From positions 140,976-204,975 of the forward strand of contig CAMAPT010000001.1 of the NCBI GenBank assembly GCA_945860225.1: a DNA stretch of 64,000 nt. The letters run 5' to 3'. This document shows, in pieces, positions 54,595-62,927 of the stretch; the first letter of the stretch is position 1, and every line of letters begins with the position of its first letter. Source of the stretch: Chitinophaga pinensis (GTDB taxonomy: Bacteria; Bacteroidota; Bacteroidia; B-17B0; Aurantibacillaceae). The position numbers were made by a program, and so were the translations under genes. The notes beneath the pieces were generated by a model. The model was not told the origin of the DNA and did not search any database. It saw nothing but the letters and a program-made list of their open reading frames with translations.

Positions 54595-55985
54595 AATCTA
54601 AAATAGATAAATGGATTATATGTCGAATCGACCAAAAATACGATACTAATAAGCAACAACACTAAATTTAAAACTGGTTGAGAAAATAATAGGACTTTAT
54701 TAGCGGATAAACGAACCGGATGTTTTTCTGAAAACAATTCATCCCATGGAATACATAATAAGATGACAAGAATAAACCAATAAATGTGTTCGTATAAATC
54801 ACTGTAAAACGATTCTTTGACGTAAGCATTGGAGTTAAACAATTTGAAAATAAATAATTTTAATTGGCTAAAATCAACAAAATAAAAAATTGACCGACTT
54901 AAAATTATAAGGAACAAGGTGTAAAAATGTCGAATAATTTTTGGTGTTTTTATGAGAACATTTTCGAGTAATTTTTCAATAATCATAAAACAGCCAAAAT
55001 AAAAACCCCATAACACAAAATTCCAACTTGCCCCATGCCATAATCCGGTTAAAAGCCATACTACCATAATATTTAACAATTGGTGTTTTCGGTTTCCTCC
55101 CATTGGTATGTATACATAATCTCTAAAAAACTTTCCTAAGGAAATATGCCATCGTCTGTAAAAATCGGCTACCGAAATAGCCGCATAAGGATGCTTAAAA
55201 TTTTCATCATAATGAAATCCGAACATCCTGCCCAATCCTATAGCCATATCAGAATATCCAGAAAAATCAAAATAAATTTGTACAGAAAACATGATGATAC
55301 CGAACCAAGCCTCGGCACTCGACAAATCATTAAAACCTGTTTCGAGGTATTTATTTACTAACTCTCCTGCAATATTTGCGATAATGACTTTTTTAAAGAG
55401 ACCTAAACAAAACCGTGAAACACCACTGCTAATATCCTCCCAATTAAACCGACGATTTTCCATTTCTGTTTCAATGGTTTGATAACGTACAATGGGCCCT
55501 GCTACCAATTGATGAAACAAACTCACAAACATGAGGAAATTAATCACATTTTTTTGGGCTTTTACCTCACCTCTATAAACGTCAATGGTGTACGATACTG
55601 TTTGAAACGTATAAAAAGAAATACCTATAGGTAATGTATTAGTTGGTTTTGGAAAGGATAATGGAATAAAATAATTAATATTCTCCCAAATAAACCCTCC
55701 GTACTTAAAAGCAATTAAAATACCCAAATTCCCTATAATCGATAAGGTTAGTATCAGTTTTGCCTTAGTAGTCCCCTTAAACTTTTCAATTAATAAACCA
55801 TTTCCATAGTCAAAAAAAGAACTGAAAAGCAATAAAAACACCCAAATAGGTTCGCCCCACGCATAAAAAATTAATGAAAAAAGACTAAGAGAAAGATTTC
55901 TGACTGTATTATTTTTAGTAACATAATGAAACAACAATGTTAACGGCAGAAACAAAAATAAAAACGTTAAACTAGAAAATACCAT
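54591..55985 (-). CDS. MBOAT family O-acyltransferase
   Basis: A 464-residue multi-pass membrane protein. Motifs are FYTFQTVSYTIDVYRGEVKAQ near 127, FDFSGYSDMAIGLGRMFGF near 240, DFYRRWHISLGKFFRDYVYIPMGG near 270, and the catalytic-type histidine in TGLWHGASWNF near 317. It is the second MBOAT gene in the window and heads the operon with the AlgX-like, LysM-SGNH and glucosaminidase genes. It probably moves acetyl groups out for the AlgX-like partner. Confidence 0.93.
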   Translation of the reverse strand: MVFSSLTFLFLFLPLTLLFHYVTKNNTVRNLSLSLFSLIFYAWGEPIWVFLLLFSSFFDYGNGLLIEKFKGTTKAKLILTLSIIGNLGILIAFKYGGFIWENINYFIPLSFPKPTNTLPIGISFYTFQTVSYTIDVYRGEVKAQKNVINFLMFVSLFHQLVAGPIVRYQTIETEMENRRFNWEDISSGVSRFCLGLFKKVIIANIAGELVNKYLETGFNDLSSAEAWFGIIMFSVQIYFDFSGYSDMAIGLGRMFGFHYDENFKHPYAAISVADFYRRWHISLGKFFRDYVYIPMGGNRKHQLLNIMVVWLLTGLWHGASWNFVLWGFYFGCFMIIEKLLENVLIKTPKIIRHFYTLFLIILSRSIFYFVDFSQLKLFIFKLFNSNAYVKESFYSDLYEHIYWFILVILLCIPWDELFSEKHPVRLSANKVLLFSQPVLNLVLLLISIVFLVDSTYNPFIYFRF

Positions 55986-56172
55986 ATTGTTGTCTTGTCA
56001 AAAAATCAGTCGAATTCCAAAAATAGAGATATTTATGGTTATCCCAAATGAAGTTCGGAAAAAAGAATAAGTTAGAAATATTGGTAATATTAATTCTTGG
56101 CTTGCAAACCCTTTATCTTTAAAGTACATTCGTTTGATGATTGATTTTAAAATTAGTTTTTAAGGTAGACAT

Positions 56173-56811
56173 ATGAATCCGAAAGTTGATGAATTTCTCG
56201 ATAAGGCACCAAAATGGCAACTAGAAATGAAAAAATTGAGAATGATTGTTCTTGATTGTATGCTTACAGAAGAATTTAAGTGGAAACAACCTTGCTATAC
56301 ATTTAATAATTCAAATGTTCTAATTATTGGAGGATTTAAAGATTATTGCCTTATTAGTTTTTTAAAAGGTTCTTTATTAAAGGATGACAATGGCTTATTA
56401 ATTAAACCAGGTGAACACACCCAATCCGGGCGCTACATGAAATTCACCAATACTCATGAAATCGAAACTATAGAAAGTATTTTAAAAGCCTATATTTTTG
56501 AAGCCATTGAGGTAGAAAAAACAGGTGTGAAAGTGAATTTTAAACCCGTATCTGATTATGGTATACCAGAAGAATTAACAACTATATTTAATGAAAACTC
56601 TGCATTTAAACTGGCTTTTGAGGCGTTAACACCCGGAAGGCAAAAAGCATATATTCTGTATTTTTCAGCACCTAAACAATCTAAAACACGTGTATCAAGA
56701 ATTGAAAAATATATGAATCAAATTTTTGAAGGAAAAGGATTAACAGATTGTAGCTGTGGACTCTCAAAAAAAATGCCTTATTGCGATGGTTCGCATAAAT
56801 ACATTCGATAA
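56173..56811 (+). CDS. DUF1801/YdeI-type protein with C-terminal CDGSH iron-sulfur motif
   Basis: A 212-residue protein. Residues about 10-115 form the DUF1801/YdhG-like domain (KLRMIVLDCMLTEEFKWKQPCYTF), and about 130-190 the YdeI/OmpD-associated-like region (LTPGRQKAYILYFSAPKQSKTRVSRIEKY). It ends with CSCGLSKKMPYCDGSH, an exact C-x-C-x2-S-x3-P-x-C-D-G-S-H CDGSH signature, which binds a 2Fe-2S cluster in mitoNEET-like proteins. The short CDGSH finger would give this cytosolic protein a redox- or iron-linked cluster. Monocistronic, convergent with the subtilisin gene. Confidence 0.8.
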   Translation: MNPKVDEFLDKAPKWQLEMKKLRMIVLDCMLTEEFKWKQPCYTFNNSNVLIIGGFKDYCLISFLKGSLLKDDNGLLIKPGEHTQSGRYMKFTNTHEIETIESILKAYIFEAIEVEKTGVKVNFKPVSDYGIPEELTTIFNENSAFKLAFEALTPGRQKAYILYFSAPKQSKTRVSRIEKYMNQIFEGKGLTDCSCGLSKKMPYCDGSHKYIR

Positions 56812-56993
56812 ATATTTTGAACTTGCTTAATAATCATCTCATTTACGCCCCATACTTCTTTTGGCTACACATTCATTTTTGGGTTCAGTCTACTCCACTA
56901 TAACTAAAAAATCGGCCTTTTCTCACTCAAAAAATAAACTATAACAAATTCATTTTTATAAAATTTAAAAATTCAATTAAATAGGAATCATCC

Positions 56994-58649
56994 TTATTCT
57001 TTAATAAACCGTTGATTAAAAATTCCTCTTTCTGTTTTTATGGTAACAAAATAAACACCCGGAACCACAAAACTTTCAAAACTAATTTCATAATGCAGAG
57101 GCTTTGGTTCGGAAATTTGAAAATCAATTTGTTTTCCTAACACATCAATTATCTCCACACGTTGGACTTTTTGAGACAATTTAAACTGTAATTGCTTGTC
57201 AACTGGATTCGGAAAAAACTGAACTTCATTGGATATTTTATTTTCATCAACGCTATTTATCTGGGATTGTAAAAGTTGATGAGCAGAACACATATTTGGA
57301 ATACCCCAACCATAATCGTTATCAGGATTGGCAGATTTTGAAGCCGTTGCCTTGAGTGCCTGTAAAATTTGCATATTGGTTTTAGTAGGATTTGCCTGCC
57401 ATAAACAAGCTACAGCACCTGCTAAAATTGGTGTTGCATAGGACGTTCCGTTTCCTGAACCGAAATTATAACTGGGACTACAAACATAAGCACCCTCACC
57501 CATTGCACTCAGTTCAGGCTTTATTCGCCCATCAGCTGTTGGCCCCACCGAACTAAAACCGGAATGTATTCCGGAACCATTTACTGAACCTACTGTACAA
57601 ATACTGTCCGCATCTGCTGGAACACTGATATAATTCCAAGCTCCACCACCCTCGTTTCCGGCAGCATTTAATACAAACATTCCTTTTCGGGCAGCCATGG
57701 TAGCAGCTAAAGAAGCCACGGCTGTCTTACCATTCAAATCATTGTATGTATGATTTTGAGATACAATATCAAAGGTTGTGTATCCTAAAGATGTAGTTGT
57801 AATATCTGCGCCTAAACTATCTGCTAACTCAGCTGCTACTATCCAATTACATTCTTCAATTAGTTTTTCGGAAGCCACATCTTCCGAACGCATTAACCAA
57901 TAATTTGCCTTTGGCGCTGTACCTATTAATTTACCTGGTGCGTTTCCTGCCATTAATGACAAGCAATTGGCACCGTGGGAATTATCTTCATAAACAGAAG
58001 AATTACCGACTACAATATCTCTTGTTCCGAGAAGACGATTTTCATTTCTAAGCGAATCAAATACCGGATTTGTATTTACTCGGTCAAAGCCGGCATCAAT
58101 AACAGCAATTAAAATACCTTGCCCACGATACCCCATTTCATGCAAGCAATCTGCTCCTAATTGATTGACTTGTGTATAAGATGGTCCGTAATTATATGCT
58201 GAAATTGTATTTGATATTTTTTTTACAGCATTTTCCTTTGAATCTAAATTTGTACCAATGGCTATTCTTTTTAATTTAGCTACAAGAGAAGAGCCTGCAA
58301 CACATGATAAGCTATTAATAGCTGTCAACTGTGAAGAATTGGACACAATAACAATGGCGGCATTCATCCATTTAGACACTTGAAATACACTAGCCCCGGT
58401 TGCATTTATTTGATCAACATAAGTTTGATTAACAGGAATATCGGTCATATCAACTGAAATACCTTGTTTGGTTCTTCGCTCAATGGCCCTATCTGATAGA
58501 AAAGCCCTAGGAGAATTTACAGAATAAGAGGAATTATCTTTATCCTTAAACTTTATCCAATACTTAGTGAAGTTTTGTGCTTTAATACTATTGGTTGTGT
58601 AACATACAAAAGCAAAAATTATTAGCCTTAAAATTTTATTCAAATCCAT
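56994..58649 (-). CDS. Subtilisin-like (S8) protease with type IX sorting domain
   Basis: A 551-residue secreted protease. A signal peptide is followed by a propeptide-like region. The catalytic triad is Asp185 (IAVIDAGFD), His225 (DNSHGANCL) and Ser403 (GTSYATP). The last ~75 residues (VQFFPNPVDKQLQF, then VVPGVYFVTIKTERG) are a T9SS type A sorting domain. It should be exported and processed by the PorU/PorV machinery. Its start overlaps the stop of the upstream lipoprotein gene by 14 bases. Confidence 0.92.
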   Translation of the reverse strand: MDLNKILRLIIFAFVCYTTNSIKAQNFTKYWIKFKDKDNSSYSVNSPRAFLSDRAIERRTKQGISVDMTDIPVNQTYVDQINATGASVFQVSKWMNAAIVIVSNSSQLTAINSLSCVAGSSLVAKLKRIAIGTNLDSKENAVKKISNTISAYNYGPSYTQVNQLGADCLHEMGYRGQGILIAVIDAGFDRVNTNPVFDSLRNENRLLGTRDIVVGNSSVYEDNSHGANCLSLMAGNAPGKLIGTAPKANYWLMRSEDVASEKLIEECNWIVAAELADSLGADITTTSLGYTTFDIVSQNHTYNDLNGKTAVASLAATMAARKGMFVLNAAGNEGGGAWNYISVPADADSICTVGSVNGSGIHSGFSSVGPTADGRIKPELSAMGEGAYVCSPSYNFGSGNGTSYATPILAGAVACLWQANPTKTNMQILQALKATASKSANPDNDYGWGIPNMCSAHQLLQSQINSVDENKISNEVQFFPNPVDKQLQFKLSQKVQRVEIIDVLGKQIDFQISEPKPLHYEISFESFVVPGVYFVTIKTERGIFNQRFIKE

Positions 58650-59376
58650 GAGAAATATATGTTAATTTATAAATAACCCCTTTTTGTATTCTTTGTTCTA
58701 CCGGAATAATGCCGCCTCCATTCGGATTAACAATAACTGTATTAGAATATAAATCCTTGATTTCTCTATACACCAATCCGATATGTTTAGCGTATTTTTC
58801 TACGAAATATTCGCGATGAATCACATTATTTTTATCATTTTTTTGTACTACAAGCAACATACTATCCATCTTCATACCGTTAATTACTTCAACTCTATCA
58901 ATATAGTCATACTTATATTCGCATGATCCCAGTGTATTTTTAGCGTTTCCGTTCCATGTATCATCCTCTTTAATTGGAAAAATCAATTTTGTAAATCGGA
59001 CATCTTCTTCTACTACCTCCAAAAATCGGGATGTTTTCGTGTAACTCCATACATCTTTAATTGTCCAAGGAATGTCATTATAATTAACTAGTGGATTATA
59101 TGTTTTAATATAACGTACCAATTTAATGGCTTGTCGTCCTTCATTATCGGTAAAAAACTGCTCTAATTTTTCTTTAATACGGTATTTATAGTAAGTCGTA
59201 TCCTTTTTAAAATCATCATAAACGGTTGAATCTACATCATAAATTACGTATTTACCAATAGCGGAAGGTGCGTACTCATGTCCTGAATCTGGAACGGAGT
59301 TTGTTTTTTTAGTGCAAGCCATCAGAAGAAACAATATCCCTACTCCTACAAGCGATTTATAGATATAACTATTCAT
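58636..59376 (-). CDS. Lipoprotein of unknown function coupled to the S8 protease
   Basis: A protein of about 246 residues from the ATG at 59376; a GTG-ATG pair at 59391/59388 allows a slightly longer start. The signal reads KSLVGVGILFLLMAC, a good lipobox. The mature part is hydrophilic, beta-rich and charged, with YKYRIKEKLEQFF and SCEYKYDYIDRVEV segments. I do not recognise the family. It overlaps the start of the protease gene by 14 bases in a different frame, so the two are translationally coupled. Confidence 0.75.
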   Translation of the reverse strand: MNSYIYKSLVGVGILFLLMACTKKTNSVPDSGHEYAPSAIGKYVIYDVDSTVYDDFKKDTTYYKYRIKEKLEQFFTDNEGRQAIKLVRYIKTYNPLVNYNDIPWTIKDVWSYTKTSRFLEVVEEDVRFTKLIFPIKEDDTWNGNAKNTLGSCEYKYDYIDRVEVINGMKMDSMLLVVQKNDKNNVIHREYFVEKYAKHIGLVYREIKDLYSNTVIVNPNGGGIIPVEQRIQKGVIYKLTYISHGFE

Positions 59377-59566
59377 AAAAAACAGCATCACATTTTTAAA
59401 ATAAATAGTTGAATGTATTCATATTTAATACATATAAAAATAAGTAAAACCATTTTATTATACTAATCTGTTTTGTACAAACCTTTGAAGCTATTTGTAA
59501 GAGAGGACTCATTATAAAAAAGACTCCAGATTGTGGTTTAATATTTTATCACAGTACAAATAAATG

Positions 59567-59574
59567 TAAATTTG
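59567..59574 (+). promoter_or_regulatory. Promoter box of tilS, implying a nearly leaderless transcript
   Basis: TAAATTTG matches TAnnTTTG exactly and ends 5 bases before the tilS GTG (59579). Transcription would then start at or next to the start codon, giving a leaderless or nearly leaderless mRNA. Confidence 0.55.
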
Positions 59575-59578
59575 CACC

Positions 59579-60904
59579 GTGCTGAAACAATTCGAATTAC
59601 AAATCACCAAACATCAACTATTCAAAAAAACGGATAAACTATTAGTAGCTTTTAGTGGTGGTGTAGATTCTGTAGTTTTATGTGATTTACTAAAAAAAGC
59701 CGGTTATATGTTTGATGTTGCTCATTGCAATTTTCAATTAAGAGGCGATGAAGCTAATTCGGATACAAATTTTTGTAAGCAATTTGCTGAGCGAGTAAAT
59801 GCTGAGTTTCATGTCATTTTTTTTCAAACCAAATCTTATGCCGCCAAACATAAACTTTCGATCCAAATGGCCGCTCGTGAACTGCGTTACAATTGGTTCA
59901 AAGAACTTCTTGAAAAACATGATTACCAGTATATACTAACAGCTCATCATGCCAATGACAATGCAGAAACCTTATTCGTTAATTTAACTAGAGGAACTGG
60001 CATAAGGGGTATTCAAGGAATTCCGGAAAGACAAAATACGATCGTGAGGCCTTTATTATTTTTAACAAAAGAAAGGATAAAAAAATATGCCCTCCAATAC
60101 CAACTGCCCTATAGAGAAGATAGCAGTAATAAGGAAGTCAAATACAAACGTAATTTCATCAGGCATGAAATTATCCCGCAATTCGAAAAATTAAATCCCG
60201 GGTTTGTAGAAACGATAAATACATCTATTCATTATTTCAGACAATCGGCTGAAATTGTGAGCTTATATGCTCATGAAAAATTTAAACTCATTTGTAGAGA
60301 AACCGAACATCAATTATTTATCGATATTTTATTATTAAAATCTGAACCTCAAAAAGAAATTTTACTTTTTGAATGGTTGTACATTAAGAATTTTACGCCA
60401 GATCAAATCAATCAAATCAGTACAACCATACAAGTAGAATATCCGAGTGGCAAATATTTTTCATCTTACAGCCACCAACTTGTCATCAATAGAAATTTTA
60501 TCATTGTTCAGCCAAATCATATCTCTGTTTTACCCGATGAATATATAATTCATTCAATGGATGACACGAAAAATTTGCCTATAAAACTTAACTTTAAAAA
60601 GCATTCCTCGATTATTTTGCCAATCGATAAAAATAACATTACAATTCCATACTCTGATGATTTATTTCCCTTAACCCTACGCAGATGGAAGAAAGGAGAT
60701 AAATTTAAACCCTTTGGAATGAAAGGATTTAAGAAGCTGAGTGATTTTTTTAAAGACCAAAAACTTTCTCTATTTGAAAAAGAAAATGTTTTGATTTTAG
60801 AAACCCAAACACATATTATTTGGGTAGTTGGTTACAGAATGGATGACAGATGTAAAGTAATAGACAACACTCAACAAATAATCACAATCTCGTTACTTGA
60901 TTAA
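59579..60904 (+). CDS. tilS: tRNA(Ile)-lysidine synthetase TilS
   Basis: A 441-residue N-type ATP pyrophosphatase. The PP-loop is VAFSGGVDSVVLCDLL near residue 24. LTAHHANDNAETLFVNLTRGTG near 120, REDSSNKEVKYKRNFIRHEIIP near 180, and RRWKKGDKFKPFGMKGFKKLSDFFKDQK in the C-terminal domain are all typical. It converts C34 of tRNA-Ile2 to lysidine so it reads AUA. The start is GTG at 59579. It converges with the LhgO gene with a 4-base overlap. Confidence 0.96.
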   Translation: MLKQFELQITKHQLFKKTDKLLVAFSGGVDSVVLCDLLKKAGYMFDVAHCNFQLRGDEANSDTNFCKQFAERVNAEFHVIFFQTKSYAAKHKLSIQMAARELRYNWFKELLEKHDYQYILTAHHANDNAETLFVNLTRGTGIRGIQGIPERQNTIVRPLLFLTKERIKKYALQYQLPYREDSSNKEVKYKRNFIRHEIIPQFEKLNPGFVETINTSIHYFRQSAEIVSLYAHEKFKLICRETEHQLFIDILLLKSEPQKEILLFEWLYIKNFTPDQINQISTTIQVEYPSGKYFSSYSHQLVINRNFIIVQPNHISVLPDEYIIHSMDDTKNLPIKLNFKKHSSIILPIDKNNITIPYSDDLFPLTLRRWKKGDKFKPFGMKGFKKLSDFFKDQKLSLFEKENVLILETQTHIIWVVGYRMDDRCKVIDNTQQIITISLLD

Positions 60905-62124
60905 TCAAGTTTAAAATACGCTTTTGCTTGCTTTGCAATTTCCTCTCCATAAGCCAAAGAAGCTGTTGCAGCAGGAGATGGGGAATTAATCACATGCATT
61001 GAATTTCCGGAAAATTCAATTTTAAAATCATCCAACATATCTCCTTCAGGGCCCAAAGCCATCGCCCTAATTCCACATCTAGCTGGCTCTATATCATCCA
61101 TTTGTAAATCAGGAATTAGTTTACGTAATCGATTGAGAAAATAGGTTTTACTAAAAGCTCCACGATATTCATCTAATCCAAAACGCCAATGTTTTTTAAA
61201 GAAACGCCAAGTTCCCTTAAATGCGAAAGCGTCCAAGGTATCTTTCATGCTAAAAGCTGTTTTACTATAACCTTCACGGTCAAATACAAAAACCGCATTT
61301 GGCCCGCATTCCACACCTCCTTTAATCATTCGGGTAAAATGAACGCCTAAAAAAGGAAACTGTGGATTAGGGACAGGATATATTAAGTTTTTTACTTTTT
61401 CTCTTCCTTTATCAGTTAAATCGTAATAATCTCCTCTGAATCCTACAATAGCAGAATCGGTTTTTACTTGATCTTTTTTAGTAATTCTATCCGCCTGTAA
61501 GCCCGCGCATGAAATGATATATTTTCCATGAAATGTTCCCTTTTCTGTAATAACATCAGTACCATCACCTTTTTTTACAAAATCAGTCACTTTATGTTCA
61601 GTCAAAACCTTGCTACCGTTATTCTTGGCATGAATTAATTCAACGTATTTTTTGGCAACATCAGCATAATCAATTATACCGGTACAAGGCACCCAAATTC
61701 CGGCAATTCCCTGACAATGCGGTTCTATTTCTTTAATACGAGCAGAGTCTATCAATTCAATGCCCTCTACACCATTTGCTACACCATTATTAAATACTTT
61801 ATTCATGTGAGCCAATTCACTTTCTTCGGTGGCCGCTATAACTTTCCCACAAATATCGTGAGGTATGTTATACTCCTTAACAAATGATATTAATTCACGT
61901 CTACCTTCTACACACTTGACTGCTTTATAAGAACCCGGTTTATAATAAATACCCGAATGAATAACACCGGAATTATGCCCGGTTTGGTGAGCCGCAACTT
62001 CTTTTTCTTTCTCTAAAACCAATATCGTTTTATTGGGATTTTGGATAGTTAACTTATAAGCAGTTGCCAAACCAACAATGCCACCACCTACAACAATTAT
62101 ATCGTAATTTGTATTGCTCATCAT
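60901..62124 (-). CDS. lhgO: L-2-hydroxyglutarate oxidase LhgO
   Basis: A 407-residue FAD-dependent oxidoreductase. The dinucleotide motif is DIIVVGGGIVGLATAYKL near residue 8. AAHQTGHNSGVIHSGIYYKPGS is a signature of the LhgO/L2HGDH family, and the C-terminal FAD-contacting strand includes HVINSPSPAATASLAYGEEIA. It oxidises L-2-hydroxyglutarate to 2-oxoglutarate. The stop overlaps the tilS end by 4 bases on the opposite strand. It diverges from the FAH gene. Confidence 0.92.
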   Translation of the reverse strand: MMSNTNYDIIVVGGGIVGLATAYKLTIQNPNKTILVLEKEKEVAAHQTGHNSGVIHSGIYYKPGSYKAVKCVEGRRELISFVKEYNIPHDICGKVIAATEESELAHMNKVFNNGVANGVEGIELIDSARIKEIEPHCQGIAGIWVPCTGIIDYADVAKKYVELIHAKNNGSKVLTEHKVTDFVKKGDGTDVITEKGTFHGKYIISCAGLQADRITKKDQVKTDSAIVGFRGDYYDLTDKGREKVKNLIYPVPNPQFPFLGVHFTRMIKGGVECGPNAVFVFDREGYSKTAFSMKDTLDAFAFKGTWRFFKKHWRFGLDEYRGAFSKTYFLNRLRKLIPDLQMDDIEPARCGIRAMALGPEGDMLDDFKIEFSGNSMHVINSPSPAATASLAYGEEIAKQAKAYFKLD

Positions 62125-62143
62125 TAAATGATTGTATTTTTGC

Positions 62144-62151
62144 CAAAAATA
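62144..62151 (-). promoter_or_regulatory. Bacteroidota -7 promoter box of lhgO
   Basis: On the minus strand TATTTTTG matches TAnnTTTG and lies 19 bases before the lhgO ATG at 62124. A TTTG is found 14 bases further upstream, closer than usual. Confidence 0.45.
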
Positions 62152-62246
62152 ATAAATTAATCAGTCAAACTAACGTTTCTGTATACTCACAACATCAACT
62201 GTTTATAAATAAAAAATCATAATTCCATTTCCTAACTAAAACGCTC

Positions 62247-62858
62247 ATGAAAATTATTTGTATTGGTAGAAATTATTCGGAACATGCTAAAGAATTAAAC
62301 AATGACATTCCTAGCGAACCGGTTTTTTTTATGAAGCCAGACACCTCTTTATTAAAACCCGGAGAAGATTTTTATTTTCCGGAATTAACCAAAGACTTAC
62401 ATCATGAAATTGAAATCGTTATAAAAATAAATAAAGTTGGCAAACACATAGCCGAACAGTTTGCTCACAAATATTACGACGAAATTGGCTTAGGCATTGA
62501 TTTTACTGCCAGAGATTTACAAAATCAGTGCAAAGAAAAAGGTTTGCCATGGGAAAAAGCAAAAGCGTTCGATCATTCTGCGCCCATAGGAAAATTCATT
62601 TCAAAATCACAGTTAGGAGATTTATCGAACATTAACTTTGAATTAAAAATAAACGGCGAACAGCGACAAATTGGAAACACAAAAGATTTACTATTTAATT
62701 TTGACCAAATTATTGCTCATATTTCTAAGTTTATTACTCTTAAAGTGGGCGACTTAATTTATACGGGAACACCCAAGGGTGTTAGTGCTGTGCATATTGG
62801 AGATAAATTACAAGGTTTTTTAAACGGAGATTTATTTTTAGAATTAGATGTTAAATGA
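62247..62858 (+). CDS. Fumarylacetoacetate hydrolase (FAH) family protein
   Basis: A 203-residue single-domain FAH-fold protein. It opens IICIGRNYSEHAKELNNDIPSEPVFFMKP and contains LHHEIEIVIKINK (metal E-x-E), GLGIDFTARDLQ and GDLIYTGTPKGVSAVH near the end. Members hydrolyse C-C bonds of acylpyruvates or decarboxylate oxaloacetate. Substrate unknown. Confidence 0.9.
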   Translation: MKIICIGRNYSEHAKELNNDIPSEPVFFMKPDTSLLKPGEDFYFPELTKDLHHEIEIVIKINKVGKHIAEQFAHKYYDEIGLGIDFTARDLQNQCKEKGLPWEKAKAFDHSAPIGKFISKSQLGDLSNINFELKINGEQRQIGNTKDLLFNFDQIIAHISKFITLKVGDLIYTGTPKGVSAVHIGDKLQGFLNGDLFLELDVK

Positions 62859-62899
62859 GTTACAATTTCAAAAATCAAAATTCAAACATCCAACTTCTC

Positions 62900-62927
62900 A
62901 AATCTTAAATCCGAAATCTTAAATCCG
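62900..62927. repeat. Tandem 14-bp direct repeat
   Basis: AAATCTTAAATCCG occurs twice in tandem at 62900-62913 and 62914-62927, directly against the stop codon of the T9SS protein gene. It shares ATCTTAAATC with the motifs at 28223-28271. Confidence 0.7.
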
